The notes: generated by a model from the letters alone, not told the origin. Positions 36,434 through 46,866 are shown, counted from the stretch's first letter. The stretch: 64,000 nt of DNA from Acinetobacter genomosp. 15BJ (GCF_000400715.1 NZ_KE007347.1:1836995-1900994), one strand, 5' to 3'. Made by a program: numbers and translations.

Positions 36434-36558
36434 TGACACAGTTCTCATTTACGAAATCTTTTTTTGCTTTCCATTCTTTAAGGTGTTGGTAAGCCCGAAT
36501 GAAAGCCTTATATTATTCTACAAAATAATGAGACATTTTAGTTTGTTTCGGGGAAATT

Positions 36559-37596
36559 ATGGATATTACAGAACTACTCGCCTTTTCGGTCAAAAACGGT
36601 GCTTCAGATTTACACCTTTCAGCGGGTATGCCTCCTATGATTCGTGTGGATGGTGAAGTTCGCCGTATTAACTTACCAGCACTTGAACATAAAGATGTAC
36701 ATCGCTTGGTGTACGACATTATGAATGATAAACAACGTCGTGACTTTGAAGAAGATTTAGAAACCGACTTCTCATTTGAAGTACCGAATATTGCCCGCTT
36801 CCGTGTCAACGCATTTAACCAGAACCGTGGTGCCGGTGCGGTGTTCCGTACCATTCCATCTAAAGTGTTGACCATGGAAGATTTGGGCTTAGGTTCAATT
36901 TTCAAAGAAATCTGTGATTATCCACGCGGGATTGTGCTTGTGACAGGCCCAACGGGTTCGGGTAAATCGACCACCCTTGCAGCGATGATCGACTATATTA
37001 ACGAAAACCGTTATGACCATATTTTAACCGTCGAAGATCCAATCGAATTTGTACATCAATCGAAAAAATGTTTGATTAACCAACGTGAAGTACATCGTGA
37101 TACACACGGCTTTAATGCTGCACTTCGTTCAGCACTGCGTGAAGACCCAGACATTATTCTGGTCGGTGAGATGCGTGACCTTGAAACGATTCGCTTGGCA
37201 CTGACTGCTGCGGAAACAGGTCACTTGGTGTTTGGTACACTGCATACCACCTCTGCGGCGAAAACCATTGACCGTGTCATCGACGTATTCCCTGCAGAAG
37301 AAAAAGATATGGTGCGTGCCATGCTTTCTGAATCACTGCAAGCCGTGATTTCTCAAACACTATTGAAAAAGAATGGCGGTGGTCGTGTAGCTGCACATGA
37401 AATCATGATCGGTATTCCTGCGATTCGTAACCTTGTACGTGAAAACAAAGTTGCACAAATGTATTCTGCAATCCAAACAGGTGCCAACTACGGTATGACC
37501 ACTTTGGATCAAAGCTTGAAAACATTGGTGTCTAAAGGCTTAATTAGCCCACAAACTGCACGTACTGTGGCCAAACAACCCGAATCATTCCTATAA
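36559..37596 (+). CDS. pilT: Type IV pilus retraction ATPase PilT
   Basis: A 345-residue hexameric secretion ATPase that retracts type IV pili for twitching and DNA uptake. Walker A is GPTGSGKST (about 130-138). The Asp box is HILTVEDPIEFVHQ, Walker B is DPDIILVGEMRD and the His box is TGHLVFGTLHTT. The C-terminal AIRNLVRENKVAQM is the PilT retraction motif region. GGGGAAATT precedes the start. It is 24 bases upstream of pilU. Confidence 0.96.
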   Translation: MDITELLAFSVKNGASDLHLSAGMPPMIRVDGEVRRINLPALEHKDVHRLVYDIMNDKQRRDFEEDLETDFSFEVPNIARFRVNAFNQNRGAGAVFRTIPSKVLTMEDLGLGSIFKEICDYPRGIVLVTGPTGSGKSTTLAAMIDYINENRYDHILTVEDPIEFVHQSKKCLINQREVHRDTHGFNAALRSALREDPDIILVGEMRDLETIRLALTAAETGHLVFGTLHTTSAAKTIDRVIDVFPAEEKDMVRAMLSESLQAVISQTLLKKNGGGRVAAHEIMIGIPAIRNLVRENKVAQMYSAIQTGANYGMTTLDQSLKTLVSKGLISPQTARTVAKQPESFL

Positions 37597-37620
37597 GAAT
37601 AAATGGATTAGAGAAATATC

Positions 37621-38739
37621 ATGGACTTTAATGATTTACTCAATTTGATGATTCAACAAAATGCATCGGACTTATTTGTCACTGCGGATGTTGAACCTTC
37701 AATGAAAATTAACGGGCAGATCGTGCCTGTCTCTAAATCGAAACTTTCAGGGGAAATTGTGGGTCAACTGGTTCAATCCATCATGACCGACAAACAGCGT
37801 AAAGAGTTTGCAGAGACGCGTGAATGTAACTTCGCGATCATGAACCGTGAAAAGACAGCACGTTTCCGTGTCAGTGCGTTTCAACAACGTGATATGCCAG
37901 GCATGGTACTGCGTAAGATCGAAACGCATATTCCAAGCATGGATGATCTCAAACTGCCAGAAGTACTTAAAGAGCTGGCCATGACCAAACGTGGCATCAT
38001 CATTTTTGTTGGTGCGACAGGTACAGGTAAATCGACTTCTTTGGCGTCAATGATTGGTTTCCGTAACCATAATTCTAAGGGTCATATCATCACCATTGAA
38101 GACCCAATCGAATTTGTGCATCAACATGCAGGCTGTATCGTGACGCAGCGTGAAGTCGGGATTGATACCGATTCATTTGAGATTGCACTGAAGAATACAC
38201 TACGTCAGGCACCAGATGTGATCTTGATTGGTGAGATCCGTTCACGTGAAACCATGGACTATGCCATCGCTTTCGCCGAAACAGGTCACTTGGTACTTGC
38301 TACCCTGCATGCCAACAACGCCAACCAAGCCCTTGATCGTATCATTCACTTCTTTGAAGCAGACCGTCATAGTCAATTGTATATGGACTTGTCGTTGAAC
38401 TTAAAAGCACTCGTCGCACAGCAATTGATTCCAACCCCAGATGGTAATTCACGTCGTGCTGCGATTGAGATTTTGATCAATACACCACTTTTGGCTGACT
38501 ATATCCGTAAAGGTGAAATTCATGAGATTAAAGATCTGATGAAACGTTCACGTGAGTTGGGTATGCAAACCTTTGACCAAGCCCTATTCGACCTTTATAA
38601 GGCAGGTCAGATCACCTACAAAGATGCCTTAAAGCATGCGGATTCACCAAACGACCTACGCCTAACCATCAAACTGTCAGAAGAAGGCGCAGACCAGTTA
38701 TTGAGTGCCAGCCGCAACATCACCTTTGATGGCCAGTAA
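37621..38739 (+). CDS. pilU: PilT-dependent accessory retraction ATPase PilU
   Basis: 372 residues, paralogous to PilT. Walker A GATGTGKST (about 131-139), Asp box HIITIEDPIEFVHQ, Walker B PDVILIGEIRS and His box TGHLVLATLHANN. It works with PilT against high load. The C-terminal extension beyond the PilT fold is typical of PilU. Same operon as pilT, ending at a strong terminator. Confidence 0.95.
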   Translation: MDFNDLLNLMIQQNASDLFVTADVEPSMKINGQIVPVSKSKLSGEIVGQLVQSIMTDKQRKEFAETRECNFAIMNREKTARFRVSAFQQRDMPGMVLRKIETHIPSMDDLKLPEVLKELAMTKRGIIIFVGATGTGKSTSLASMIGFRNHNSKGHIITIEDPIEFVHQHAGCIVTQREVGIDTDSFEIALKNTLRQAPDVILIGEIRSRETMDYAIAFAETGHLVLATLHANNANQALDRIIHFFEADRHSQLYMDLSLNLKALVAQQLIPTPDGNSRRAAIEILINTPLLADYIRKGEIHEIKDLMKRSRELGMQTFDQALFDLYKAGQITYKDALKHADSPNDLRLTIKLSEEGADQLLSASRNITFDGQ

Positions 38740-38753
38740 TTCAAATTAAGCCA

Positions 38754-38792
38754 TTAAAAAAGGGAAGGTTTTTGTAACCTTCCCTTTTTTAT
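38754..38792. terminator. Strong bidirectional terminator between pilU and fur
   Basis: Perfect 15-bp stem (38756-38770 with 38776-38790: A6GGGAAGGTT and its complement) with a 5-base loop. The A/T flanks serve both convergent genes. Confidence 0.93.
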
Positions 38793-38835
38793 TTGTTCAA
38801 TTTTCGTGAACACTTAGATTTTTACTCAACACAGC

Positions 38836-39273
38836 TTATTTTTTACGATAAGCCTCTTGGCATTCTGCATCACTACAGTAACCGTATAGGTTTAAGGAGT
38901 GTCCAGTTAAGGCAAAACCATGTTGGTCTGCAACCGAATGTTGCTCTTTCTCGATAATATCATTTGTAAATTCAATAACTTTATTACAGTTTAAGCAAAC
39001 AAGGTGATCATGATGATCTTCCTGCATGATTTCAAAAACGGAGTGATTGTTTTCAAAATGGTGACGCTGAATAATACCCGCAGCTTCGAATTGTGTTAAC
39101 ACACGGTAAACTGTCGCTAAGCCAACATCTTCACCTTGTTCAAGCAAGGTTTTATAAATATCTTCAGCACTTAAATGATGTTGTTTTGAATTTTCTAATA
39201 ATTCCAAAATCTTAATACGAGGAAGGGTAACTTTAAGTCCAGCTTTGCGTAAGTCTTGATTAGAAATCGGCAT
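38836..39273 (-). CDS. fur: Ferric uptake regulator Fur
   Basis: 145 residues. An N-terminal winged helix (LRKAGLKVTLPRIKILELL; VGLATVYRVLTQFEAAGI) is followed by the dimerisation/metal domain with HHDHLVCLNCNKVIEF and a C-terminal CSDAEC. With Fe2+ it represses iron-uptake genes. A site close to the Fur consensus lies at 12473 in the island. Divergent from bamE, the common order in this genus. Confidence 0.96.
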   Translation of the reverse strand: MPISNQDLRKAGLKVTLPRIKILELLENSKQHHLSAEDIYKTLLEQGEDVGLATVYRVLTQFEAAGIIQRHHFENNHSVFEIMQEDHHDHLVCLNCNKVIEFTNDIIEKEQHSVADQHGFALTGHSLNLYGYCSDAECQEAYRKK

Positions 39274-39384
39274 AAAAAAAGGTCTCTCAACAAATCTTAA
39301 GTTGGAATAGGCAATAGAGTTTAGATGCAGTATGATCTATCCTTGACTCAAATGCATCATCATTTATCAGGATAGTGTAGCAAA

Positions 39385-39783
39385 ATGCAAAAAATCATGC
39401 TGGCGTTGTTCGTCACTACAGTACTTAGCGGTTGTTCAGTCTTTGGTGTTTATAAAGTTGATATTCCACAAGGAACACCATTAACCAAAGCACAAGCTTC
39501 TCAAGTACAAGTGGGCATGAGCTTTCAGCAAGTCCGTTTCTTGCTTGGTAGTCCAACAGTGACAGATCCACTGAACCCACAACGTTGGGACTACATCTAC
39601 AACTATATCCCAGGTACTTATGCGAAAAAAGCAAAAATACCTGCGGCACACGGTCAACATTTAAAAGTTTATTTTGATGCGAATGGTAATGTCGAACGTC
39701 TAGAAGGCTTAGATACGATTCCAGAATCACAACCTGGTTTACCGGCATCAAAAGAAGCGATTTTGACTGCGCCACCACTATAA
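39385..39783 (+). CDS. bamE: Outer-membrane assembly lipoprotein BamE (SmpA/OmlA)
   Basis: 132 residues, signal peptide with lipobox LSGC (Cys17). SmpA/OmlA core: VQVGMSFQQVRFLLGSPTVTDPLNPQRWDYIYNY, followed by the second beta strand KVYFDANGNVERLEG. It is part of the BAM complex that inserts outer-membrane proteins. The C-terminal 20 residues are proline/alanine-rich. Its terminator follows at 39800-39835. Confidence 0.94.
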   Translation: MQKIMLALFVTTVLSGCSVFGVYKVDIPQGTPLTKAQASQVQVGMSFQQVRFLLGSPTVTDPLNPQRWDYIYNYIPGTYAKKAKIPAAHGQHLKVYFDANGNVERLEGLDTIPESQPGLPASKEAILTAPPL

Positions 39784-39799
39784 CGGCTTTCCAGTAAAA

Positions 39800-39836
39800 A
39801 GAAACCCCTCATCGATTCAATCGTGAGGGGTTTTAT
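39800..39836. terminator. Bidirectional terminator between bamE and rnfH
   Basis: Stem AAACCCCTCA/TGAGGGGTTT (39802-39811 with 39824-39833) with a T run on the + strand and an A-rich entry for the other. Confidence 0.9.
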
Positions 39837-39839
39837 TTA

Positions 39840-40160
39840 TCAGCTTGATGGTCTAAAACGATTACCTTTGATAAACCGCCCGACTGGATTCTTTGCTGCC
39901 CGCTTACGCCGAATATCATTCGGGTTAATGGTAAGAGCGCGATAGATTTCAACACGGTCACCTGCATGCAGGACTGTATCCACGTCAATTCGGCTACCAA
40001 ATACACCCAACTGTAAAACTTCTGGTAGTACCACCTGCGCTGCTAAGCCACTAGCATCAATGGCCTGCTGAGCCGTCATTCCCTCGCTAAAGCTGACAGC
40101 AATATGGAATTGCTGTTCAGGGCTTGAGAAAGCAACCCAAACTTGTTTCACCTGCTCCAT
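39840..40160 (-). CDS. rnfH: RnfH-family ubiquitin-like protein
   Basis: 106 residues with a beta-grasp fold of the RnfH/YfjF family: VWVAFSSPEQQFHIAVSFSEGMTAQQAIDASG, VGVFGSRIDVDTVLHAGDRVEIYR-type block (here LGVFGSRIDVD) and LTINPNDIRRKRA. Its function is poorly known. The start codon overlaps the stop of the transporter-like gene upstream (TAATG), so the two are translationally coupled. ratA and smpB, often next to rnfH and bamE, are not here. Confidence 0.9.
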   Translation of the reverse strand: MEQVKQVWVAFSSPEQQFHIAVSFSEGMTAQQAIDASGLAAQVVLPEVLQLGVFGSRIDVDTVLHAGDRVEIYRALTINPNDIRRKRAAKNPVGRFIKGNRFRPSS

Positions 40161-41242
40161 TAGAGCACTTGTCCAATCACAGCAATGATTGCCACGACAA
40201 TTGAAAGTGGTAGCACAATACGGATGGCAATACGCCAGAGGTTATAAAACAGCTCATTGCTAAAGCCCATGGCTTTACGCAGATGACTAATCTTCATAAT
40301 CCAGCCAGCAAATACTGCGTAAATCAAGCAAATCAGTAATCCCCAAAGCATGAGCAGGCTATTAAAGATTTGTTCCACTTGTGGTACAGCCCAAACAGCA
40401 ATAGCAGCAAGCAAAATCGCCCATTGAATCACGATCGCAAGCTGACGCTGTGCCAATTGCTCTTTGGCAAATTGAATTAATAAGGCAGCAGACATTGTTG
40501 CAGCAAAAACCCATGCCAAGGCAGGAAACTGTGTTTGAACTGAGAAAAAGCCAAATGCGATCACCGCAAGCAGTTGCGCCACCCAAATCGGCAATACCGC
40601 AGTTGTCGCAGTATCTTGTTGCTTCACTGCCGCTAAACTGCTCTGCCAGTATAGACCCAGACCTAAACCACTTGCGACTAAAGCAAGTACCGTCGCATTG
40701 CCCCACTCCTTAAACTCGACACCTGTCCAATGCCATGCTTGTAAATGGGTTCCCATCACATTGGCAAGTACAAATGCAGCGAGTACGCCAAGCATAGTTA
40801 AAGCGATTAAAAACTGACGAGGAATAAAAGACAGTGCCAAGGCCACAACCGCAAAAATCGCGAAAACGATTTGGCTAGAAAGGTCTAATCCAAGTTGTTG
40901 ACTCGTCACATGTGTCGCTGTCATCAACATACTGCCAGCAAAGAATGGGACAAAAACAACCGCCAACCATCCTACGATACGCCATCTTGGTGACGCATCT
41001 GCATCACGCGTTAAGCTGGAAAGCGCTTGTAATGCCGTCGTTTGTGAACGTTTAGCTAAAGCGATTTCAAGATAGCCGATAGGTAATGCCAATAAGATCA
41101 TGGTACCTAACCACAGTAGCCAGAAATCGAATTGACGATCAATCTGGATTCCAACAGTAGGTGCCAATGTGGTAATCATGACAAAAGATAGGCAAAACGC
41201 CATCACTGGTGCAAGCCAGCGTGACAGAGTTGTGTCCTGCAT
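40160..41242 (-). CDS. Polytopic membrane protein, possibly NSS-like transporter
   Basis: A 360-residue inner-membrane protein with about ten hydrophobic segments and almost no polar domains. The second segment and its exit, LGTMILLALPIGYLEIALAKRSQTTALQALSSL, resemble the G-P-x-E helix 2 region of neurotransmitter:sodium symporters. I see no certain sodium-site motif, so transport is an inference. Coupled to rnfH by a TAATG overlap. Confidence 0.6.
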   Translation of the reverse strand: MQDTTLSRWLAPVMAFCLSFVMITTLAPTVGIQIDRQFDFWLLWLGTMILLALPIGYLEIALAKRSQTTALQALSSLTRDADASPRWRIVGWLAVVFVPFFAGSMLMTATHVTSQQLGLDLSSQIVFAIFAVVALALSFIPRQFLIALTMLGVLAAFVLANVMGTHLQAWHWTGVEFKEWGNATVLALVASGLGLGLYWQSSLAAVKQQDTATTAVLPIWVAQLLAVIAFGFFSVQTQFPALAWVFAATMSAALLIQFAKEQLAQRQLAIVIQWAILLAAIAVWAVPQVEQIFNSLLMLWGLLICLIYAVFAGWIMKISHLRKAMGFSNELFYNLWRIAIRIVLPLSIVVAIIAVIGQVL

Positions 41243-41413
41243 AATGCATTCCTTGAAAAATCTTTGAACTCATTGCACTTTATGGAGTTTGCAATGAAAT
41301 ATTCAATCTATTTTGCCTTTCTCACGCCTGAAAATCAAAACAAAAGATATCGAAAGAAAGAAGCAAATCACCTTACGATGATTTGCTGCGCACGAATTAT
41401 TATATTATTAAGT

Positions 41414-41472
41414 AGACCCCTTATGTTCACTCATACCACACCTTATTATTTTTTATCATAAGGGGTCTTTTA
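41414..41472 (+). terminator. Orphan terminator-like hairpin on the + strand
   Basis: Perfect 12-bp stem AGACCCCTTATG/CATAAGGGGTCT (41414-41425 with 41457-41468) around a 31-base loop, then TTTTATTATTG on the + strand. No + strand gene lies upstream; the 41264-41461 frame is unconvincing. Confidence 0.5.
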
Positions 41473-41486
41473 TTATTGTCTTATTA

Positions 41487-41942
41487 TTATGAGAAGAAAC
41501 GAGAGAACCAGTTTTTCCCTTTTTTCTTTTCATTTTCTTTAATGATTCCAATCATATTTTCTTTTACAGCACCCACATAATCCGCATCATCATGACGGAT
41601 ATGGTTGATCAACCATTTTGATAGCGCTTCATGCAGTTCACTATCAATTTCTTGCCCCAACTCAAAACGCTGACGATAAGTCTCTATCTTTTTGATAAAT
41701 AAGTCATGTACACGTTTATGTGGTACACGATATTTATAGTTTGCTTCTTCTTGTAGGCTTTCTTCAAAGGTAAAATGGGATTGAGTATAATCAATGATAT
41801 TATCCAAAATACCTTTTAATTTTTCCCGATCATCACCCTCATTTAATTCATCAATTTCATTAATATAATCTAGAATACGACGATGCTGATCATCGATCAC
41901 CTCGATTCCTGTATTATATTCGACAGACCATTTCATACCCAT
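41487..41942 (-). CDS. Bacteriohemerythrin
   Basis: 151 residues from ATG 41942, after GGGG; the frame runs back to a TTG at 41954. Hemerythrin iron ligands are present: DDQHRRILDYINEI (first His), HFTFEE (His and Glu), HKRVHDLF (two His) and HIRHDD (His and Asp). It binds O2 at a di-iron site in the cytoplasm, for oxygen delivery or sensing. The end FSRFFS follows a lysine-rich tail. Confidence 0.93.
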   Translation of the reverse strand: MGMKWSVEYNTGIEVIDDQHRRILDYINEIDELNEGDDREKLKGILDNIIDYTQSHFTFEESLQEEANYKYRVPHKRVHDLFIKKIETYRQRFELGQEIDSELHEALSKWLINHIRHDDADYVGAVKENMIGIIKENEKKKGKNWFSRFFS

Positions 41943-42192
41943 ATCGAACCCCAAACCATATTTGATTTATTGAATAAGGATATAATATCGGCAAAGCAAT
42001 CAAATAAAAACACAGCATTTTTGTCAGATTTTAACTATTGATAAAGAAAACAAATTAAACCCTTGTTTTATATTTATTTAAATATTTTAACCGATCAAAA
42101 CACTCAAGTATTTTTTAACCAAAAAGAAAAAATATCTATCTAATTTTTATAGAAAATAATTTTAAAATTAAAAAAATCCAAGCAAAATAGTC
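41943..42192. other. AT-rich intergenic stretch
   Basis: About 250 bp of very AT-rich sequence with no frame or hairpin I can support beyond the promoter expected for the hemerythrin gene. Confidence 0.5.
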
Positions 42193-42397
42193 TTATTTAT
42201 TGTTTTGAGATTTTGCTATTAAATTTAAATCAGATAAATCCTTATTCCGCCCATAATTTCGTTTAAATTCAGCGAGTGTAGATAAATGTATTCCAGCAAT
42301 CAGCTTAGAACTTGCCAATAACGTTTGAAAACTCCTGACTATCGCCACAGCTCACATTTAAATAAGTTTCAAAAAACAGCTCTAATGGTGAATTCAT
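42193..42397 (-). pseudogene. Small frameshifted gene after the glutamine amidotransferase
   Basis: The ATG at 42397, 19 bases past the amidotransferase stop and preceded by GGA, opens MNSPLELFFETYLNVSCGDS and runs into a TAA at 42307-42305. The next frame carries on with protein-like sequence, LLASSKLIAGIHLSTLAEFK then RNYGRNKDLSDLNLIAKSQ, to a stop at 42193. Joined by one shift near 42315 they give about 68 residues. I do not recognise the family. It may be a pseudogene, a sequencing error, or two short overlapping genes. Confidence 0.45.
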
Positions 42398-42416
42398 TTT
42401 TATCCATTTAACAACT

Positions 42417-43265
42417 TCAATACTGGTCTGCTTTGGTCACGCGTTTTAAAGCTGGATTTTCTGCTTCGCGGATTAAGCGCTCAACTCGTGTTAAGGCATG
42501 CAGAATCGGTTTACCGTGCTGAAATAAAATCATTTCCCCTGCTTGATATGCTGTCCATGCTTCATTATGTGTTAACGGCTCTGTCGTGATCACTGCAACG
42601 CGATCTTCTGGTGTGGTGACCTGACTAAAATCGACTTCTACATCAAGATCAATTAAATGTGCAGGCTGAAATGGATATTCACGCACGAGCCAATGCAACT
42701 TAGTGGTCGCATAGCTAAATAAGGCTTTACCATTAGAAAGACAGAAATTAAATGTACCATGCTCTGCAATCTGCGGGGCAATCTGCTGTAACAGTGCAAA
42801 GATTTCTTCTAGGCTAGGTTCGATATAGCCAAAGGCTTCAACGAATTGATCTAATAAATAACAAAATGCAAGTTCACTATCGGTATTACCTACCGGCTCG
42901 AAACGGCCACTTAACTCAGGTTTGAAATCATGTAAATCGCCATTGTGCGCAAAAATCCAATGTCTCCCCCATAGCTCACGCAAAAAGGGATGTGAATTTT
43001 CGAGGTTGATTTTACCTTGTGTCGCTTTACGGATATGTGCAATGACGTTGCGAGACTTGATTGGATAATTACGGATTAAATCAGCAATAGGAGATTCAAC
43101 CGCAGATTGATTATCCACAAATAAGCGGCAAGCTTTATCTTCAAAAAAAGCGATCCCAAAACCATCACAATGATCAGAGGTCACCCCTGCGCGTTGTGAA
43201 AACCCACGAAAAGAAAAAGTAATATCTGTCGGGGTGGCGCAATTCATTCCTAATAGCTGGCACAT
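42417..43265 (-). CDS. Class II glutamine amidotransferase (YafJ-type)
   Basis: A 282-residue Ntn-hydrolase with nucleophile Cys2 (MCQLLGMNC). Glutaminase motifs are VIAHIRKATQG, NSHPFLRELWGRHWIFAHNGDL and PVGNTDSELAFCYLL. There is no attached synthetase domain, as in YafJ-type proteins. Its physiological acceptor is unknown. A small frameshifted gene follows 19 bases downstream. Confidence 0.88.
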   Translation of the reverse strand: MCQLLGMNCATPTDITFSFRGFSQRAGVTSDHCDGFGIAFFEDKACRLFVDNQSAVESPIADLIRNYPIKSRNVIAHIRKATQGKINLENSHPFLRELWGRHWIFAHNGDLHDFKPELSGRFEPVGNTDSELAFCYLLDQFVEAFGYIEPSLEEIFALLQQIAPQIAEHGTFNFCLSNGKALFSYATTKLHWLVREYPFQPAHLIDLDVEVDFSQVTTPEDRVAVITTEPLTHNEAWTAYQAGEMILFQHGKPILHALTRVERLIREAENPALKRVTKADQY

Positions 43266-43629
43266 ATCTTTTAACTATCTAACATCTACGCCTATTGTGC
43301 ATGAGGGAGAGATGCCTTGTAAATCTCAATATGTGCTCACTATTAGATTAAGAATGATAAGAGGTTCTGTTGATATTACACAGATGCTTGCGACAGAGGA
43401 TATTTTTAGCTGATACGAGGCAGGGCTTGTAAAATTTAGTGACTCTAAATGAACAAGACATAACGACGTAGCGGCAAAAAATTTCCCTGTCCCATAGGGT
43501 TATGACTAAAACAACCCTAAACAGTCAGTATGAAACTTGATAAGAGCCATCATAGTAGGTATTTCATGCATTGATTATGTTGTTTTAGCCGATAACGTAA
43601 TGCATGGTTGTAGTATCAACAAAACCTTA
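43266..43629. other. Intergenic stretch upstream of the amidotransferase gene
   Basis: About 360 bp without a convincing gene. One small inverted repeat, TAGGGTT/AACCCTA (43495-43501 with 43513-43519), lies downstream of the acyltransferase gene and lacks a T run. Nothing else stands out. Confidence 0.5.
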
Positions 43630-44406
43630 CTACCGTTGCACCATTTTGTTCATCACGAAAGAGGTCGCAATCTTATTCACTTCAAGGAAAACGAAATAAT
43701 CCAAGCATTTAAAATCTTCATCATAAAATGCTTGTTTTGATAGTTTCGATTGCATTCCCAAATAGGTCTGAAACAGTTTTGGCATACGTTCATCTTGTGG
43801 AAAACTATAGTCAGGACGTTCTGGTTCAAAGCTACGTTTTGAGCGGATATCGATAGTTTGATGATCACCCAACTGTTGGATCTGACGGTGCGTATAATAG
43901 GCACGTGCTAAGTTATCATCCAAATGGATACTGACACAGCCCATTAAGTACTTAGCACGCATTGACCACAGTACTTTAGGGGTCAAGTTCAACCATAACA
44001 TTGATAGTGCTTTACCCGAGCGAAATTTAGGATGCACACAAGTACGTCCAATTTCTAAGATACTTGGTAAATGAGATAAATGCGGGACAACTTCAAACTC
44101 TTGAGCACTATAACTTTGCCCGATTTCATAACCTTGGAATAATTTAAGACGGGTATAAGCGACAATTTCACCTGTCCATTTTTCACGTAACACTGCATGT
44201 TCACAACCAAAATCATAGAGATCTTGATCTAAACCATCTTCAAAACGCATACCAAACTGATGGCTAAATTGCGTTGCTCTAAAGCGTTGTACTTCTTGTA
44301 ATTCTTTTAAATTATCCACCCATTCAAAACGGAATTGATTTTGAGCTGGCTTGTGGCGTAAGGGTAAAGTCAATGTCTGGCGATATTGATTTAATTTTTC
44401 TAGCAT
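43630..44406 (-). CDS. OlsB-like GNAT N-acyltransferase
   Basis: A 258-residue acyltransferase of the OlsB/hemolysin-like GNAT group (acyl-ACP-dependent N-acylation of an amino acid). Marker blocks are LKELQEVQRFRATQF, VLREKWTGEIVAYTRL and ILEIGRTCVHPKFRSGKAL, the last being the CoA/ACP loop. OlsB makes lyso-ornithine lipid in Acinetobacter and others; no olsA is adjacent. A PEP-CTERM-type acyl-homoserine-like function is the alternative. Confidence 0.75.
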   Translation of the reverse strand: MLEKLNQYRQTLTLPLRHKPAQNQFRFEWVDNLKELQEVQRFRATQFSHQFGMRFEDGLDQDLYDFGCEHAVLREKWTGEIVAYTRLKLFQGYEIGQSYSAQEFEVVPHLSHLPSILEIGRTCVHPKFRSGKALSMLWLNLTPKVLWSMRAKYLMGCVSIHLDDNLARAYYTHRQIQQLGDHQTIDIRSKRSFEPERPDYSFPQDERMPKLFQTYLGMQSKLSKQAFYDEDFKCLDYFVFLEVNKIATSFVMNKMVQR

Positions 44407-44485
44407 AATGAAAGCTCCTTATGACTAGATCTACCTTAAATTGCTTAAATGACATTGCGATGACTAAAACATGAACAGGTCATGA

Positions 44486-44518
44486 CAAAAAAGAGACCTG
44501 CTTGAGGTCTCTTTTTAA
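44486..44518. terminator. Bidirectional terminator after argB
   Basis: Perfect 12-bp stem AAAAAGAGACCT/AGGTCTCTTTTT (44488-44499 with 44505-44516), loop of 5. Confidence 0.92.
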
Positions 44519-44532
44519 ATCAATAGGATGAA

Positions 44533-45444
<912 letters not shown>

Positions 45445-46866
45445 TTAGGCCTGTGCGAGTTCTTGTGCAATCTTTGGATATTGGTTTTGCAACATAGAAA
45501 CAAACTTTTGACGAATTTCAATTAATCGGTTCTGATTATCAGCATCAAAACGGACGGTAAAATATTCACCAGTATTTGATGCTCGAATAATGCCAAATCC
45601 ATCGTCAAAATCAAGTCTTACACCATCAATTTTGCTTAAACGGGCGCCTAAACGATGACTTAAAATTTCAATATCATTTAAAACTTGCTTAGGATTGGCA
45701 TCATGGGTACTGATATATGTGTCTTCTGTGCAATAACGTTCAGGGTAAGCTGCCAATAACTCAGACAGACTTGTTGCATTGGATTGGGTTAAATATTCCA
45801 TCACACGCAAAGCTGCGTATAAACCATCGTCATAGCCAAAACCACGTCCATCATTAAAGACATAGTGACCCGCATATTCACCGCCAAAAACAGCCGTGCC
45901 TTTTGATTGCGATAAATAAGCACGTAAGAAGCTACTACCCGTACGAATCATTTTCGCTTGACCTTCCAGCCCCTGCACGGTGTCCGCTACCATACGTGAG
46001 CACTTCACATCAAAGACGATTTCTTTATGTGGATGCTGCTGTAAGCACATCTGCGCAAATAAAGACAATAAGCGATCAGGACTAATAATATGTGCATTCT
46101 CGTCGAGTAAAACGACACGATCCCCATCACCATCCAGCGCAATACCGAGATCGGCTTTCTCGGCAACAATAGCGACTTGTAATTGCTTCAAATGCTCAGC
46201 ATGAGATGGATCTGGCGCATGATCAGGAAAATGTCCATTGGCTTCACAGCGTAAAGCAATCACATCGCAGCCTAGTTTTTCTAAAACCAGTTTTGCACAA
46301 CGCCCTGCAGAACCATGTAGTCCATCTAGAACGATTTTTAATGGTCGCGCTAACTGTATGTCACTAATCAATGAATGCTGATACTGCAAACAATACTGAG
46401 CAACAATTTGGTGTGCAGTATTTTCTGAATGCAAGAAATCCTCAATATTGCTCAAAGAAGTCTGTGCATACTGCCCCACCTGTTGAATGGTTTCTGGTGT
46501 CGGTGGCTCACCTTTTAAAATCCATTTAATCCCATTATCCGATTTCGGATTATGGCTTGCTGTCACCATAATACCATTGCCGCCAAAATCACGGGCAATG
46601 TAATACATCATCGGTGATGAACAACAACCAATATTAGTGACTTGTAAACCTTGTTTTTCGAATATATTTTGGATGATATTGGCATAAGTCGGACTGGTTA
46701 AACGTGCATCATAACCAATCACCACGTGTGTCTGTTCAGCATTTTTATATTGCGAAACTAAAGCATAAGCAATTAGGCTAATAATATTTGGCGTTAAATT
46801 ACTTAGCTTTCCACGAATATCATAAGCACGGAAAATATTCAGCGGAAATGTATGTTGTATATTCAC
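45445..46866 (-). CDS. algC: Phosphomannomutase/phosphoglucomutase
   Basis: 473 residues. Catalytic phosphoserine loop MVTASHNPKSDNGIKW, metal loop ALDGDGDRVVLLDEN, sugar loop GGEYAGHYVF and phosphate loop RASNTGEYFTVRFD. It interconverts 1- and 6-phosphates of mannose and glucose for surface polysaccharide. GTG start after AGGGG. Same operon as argB. It lacks the long N-terminal regulatory extension found in some pseudomonads. Confidence 0.93.
   Translation of the reverse strand: MNIQHTFPLNIFRAYDIRGKLSNLTPNIISLIAYALVSQYKNAEQTHVVIGYDARLTSPTYANIIQNIFEKQGLQVTNIGCCSSPMMYYIARDFGGNGIMVTASHNPKSDNGIKWILKGEPPTPETIQQVGQYAQTSLSNIEDFLHSENTAHQIVAQYCLQYQHSLISDIQLARPLKIVLDGLHGSAGRCAKLVLEKLGCDVIALRCEANGHFPDHAPDPSHAEHLKQLQVAIVAEKADLGIALDGDGDRVVLLDENAHIISPDRLLSLFAQMCLQQHPHKEIVFDVKCSRMVADTVQGLEGQAKMIRTGSSFLRAYLSQSKGTAVFGGEYAGHYVFNDGRGFGYDDGLYAALRVMEYLTQSNATSLSELLAAYPERYCTEDTYISTHDANPKQVLNDIEILSHRLGARLSKIDGVRLDFDDGFGIIRASNTGEYFTVRFDADNQNRLIEIRQKFVSMLQNQYPKIAQELAQA

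Noticed and set aside
41264..41461. 65-codon frame on the + strand
   Set aside because: It runs into the loop and stem of a terminator-like hairpin and has no recognisable protein character.
43537..43740. 67-codon frame on the + strand
   Set aside because: Overlaps the end of the OlsB-like gene on the other strand; no ribosome binding site.
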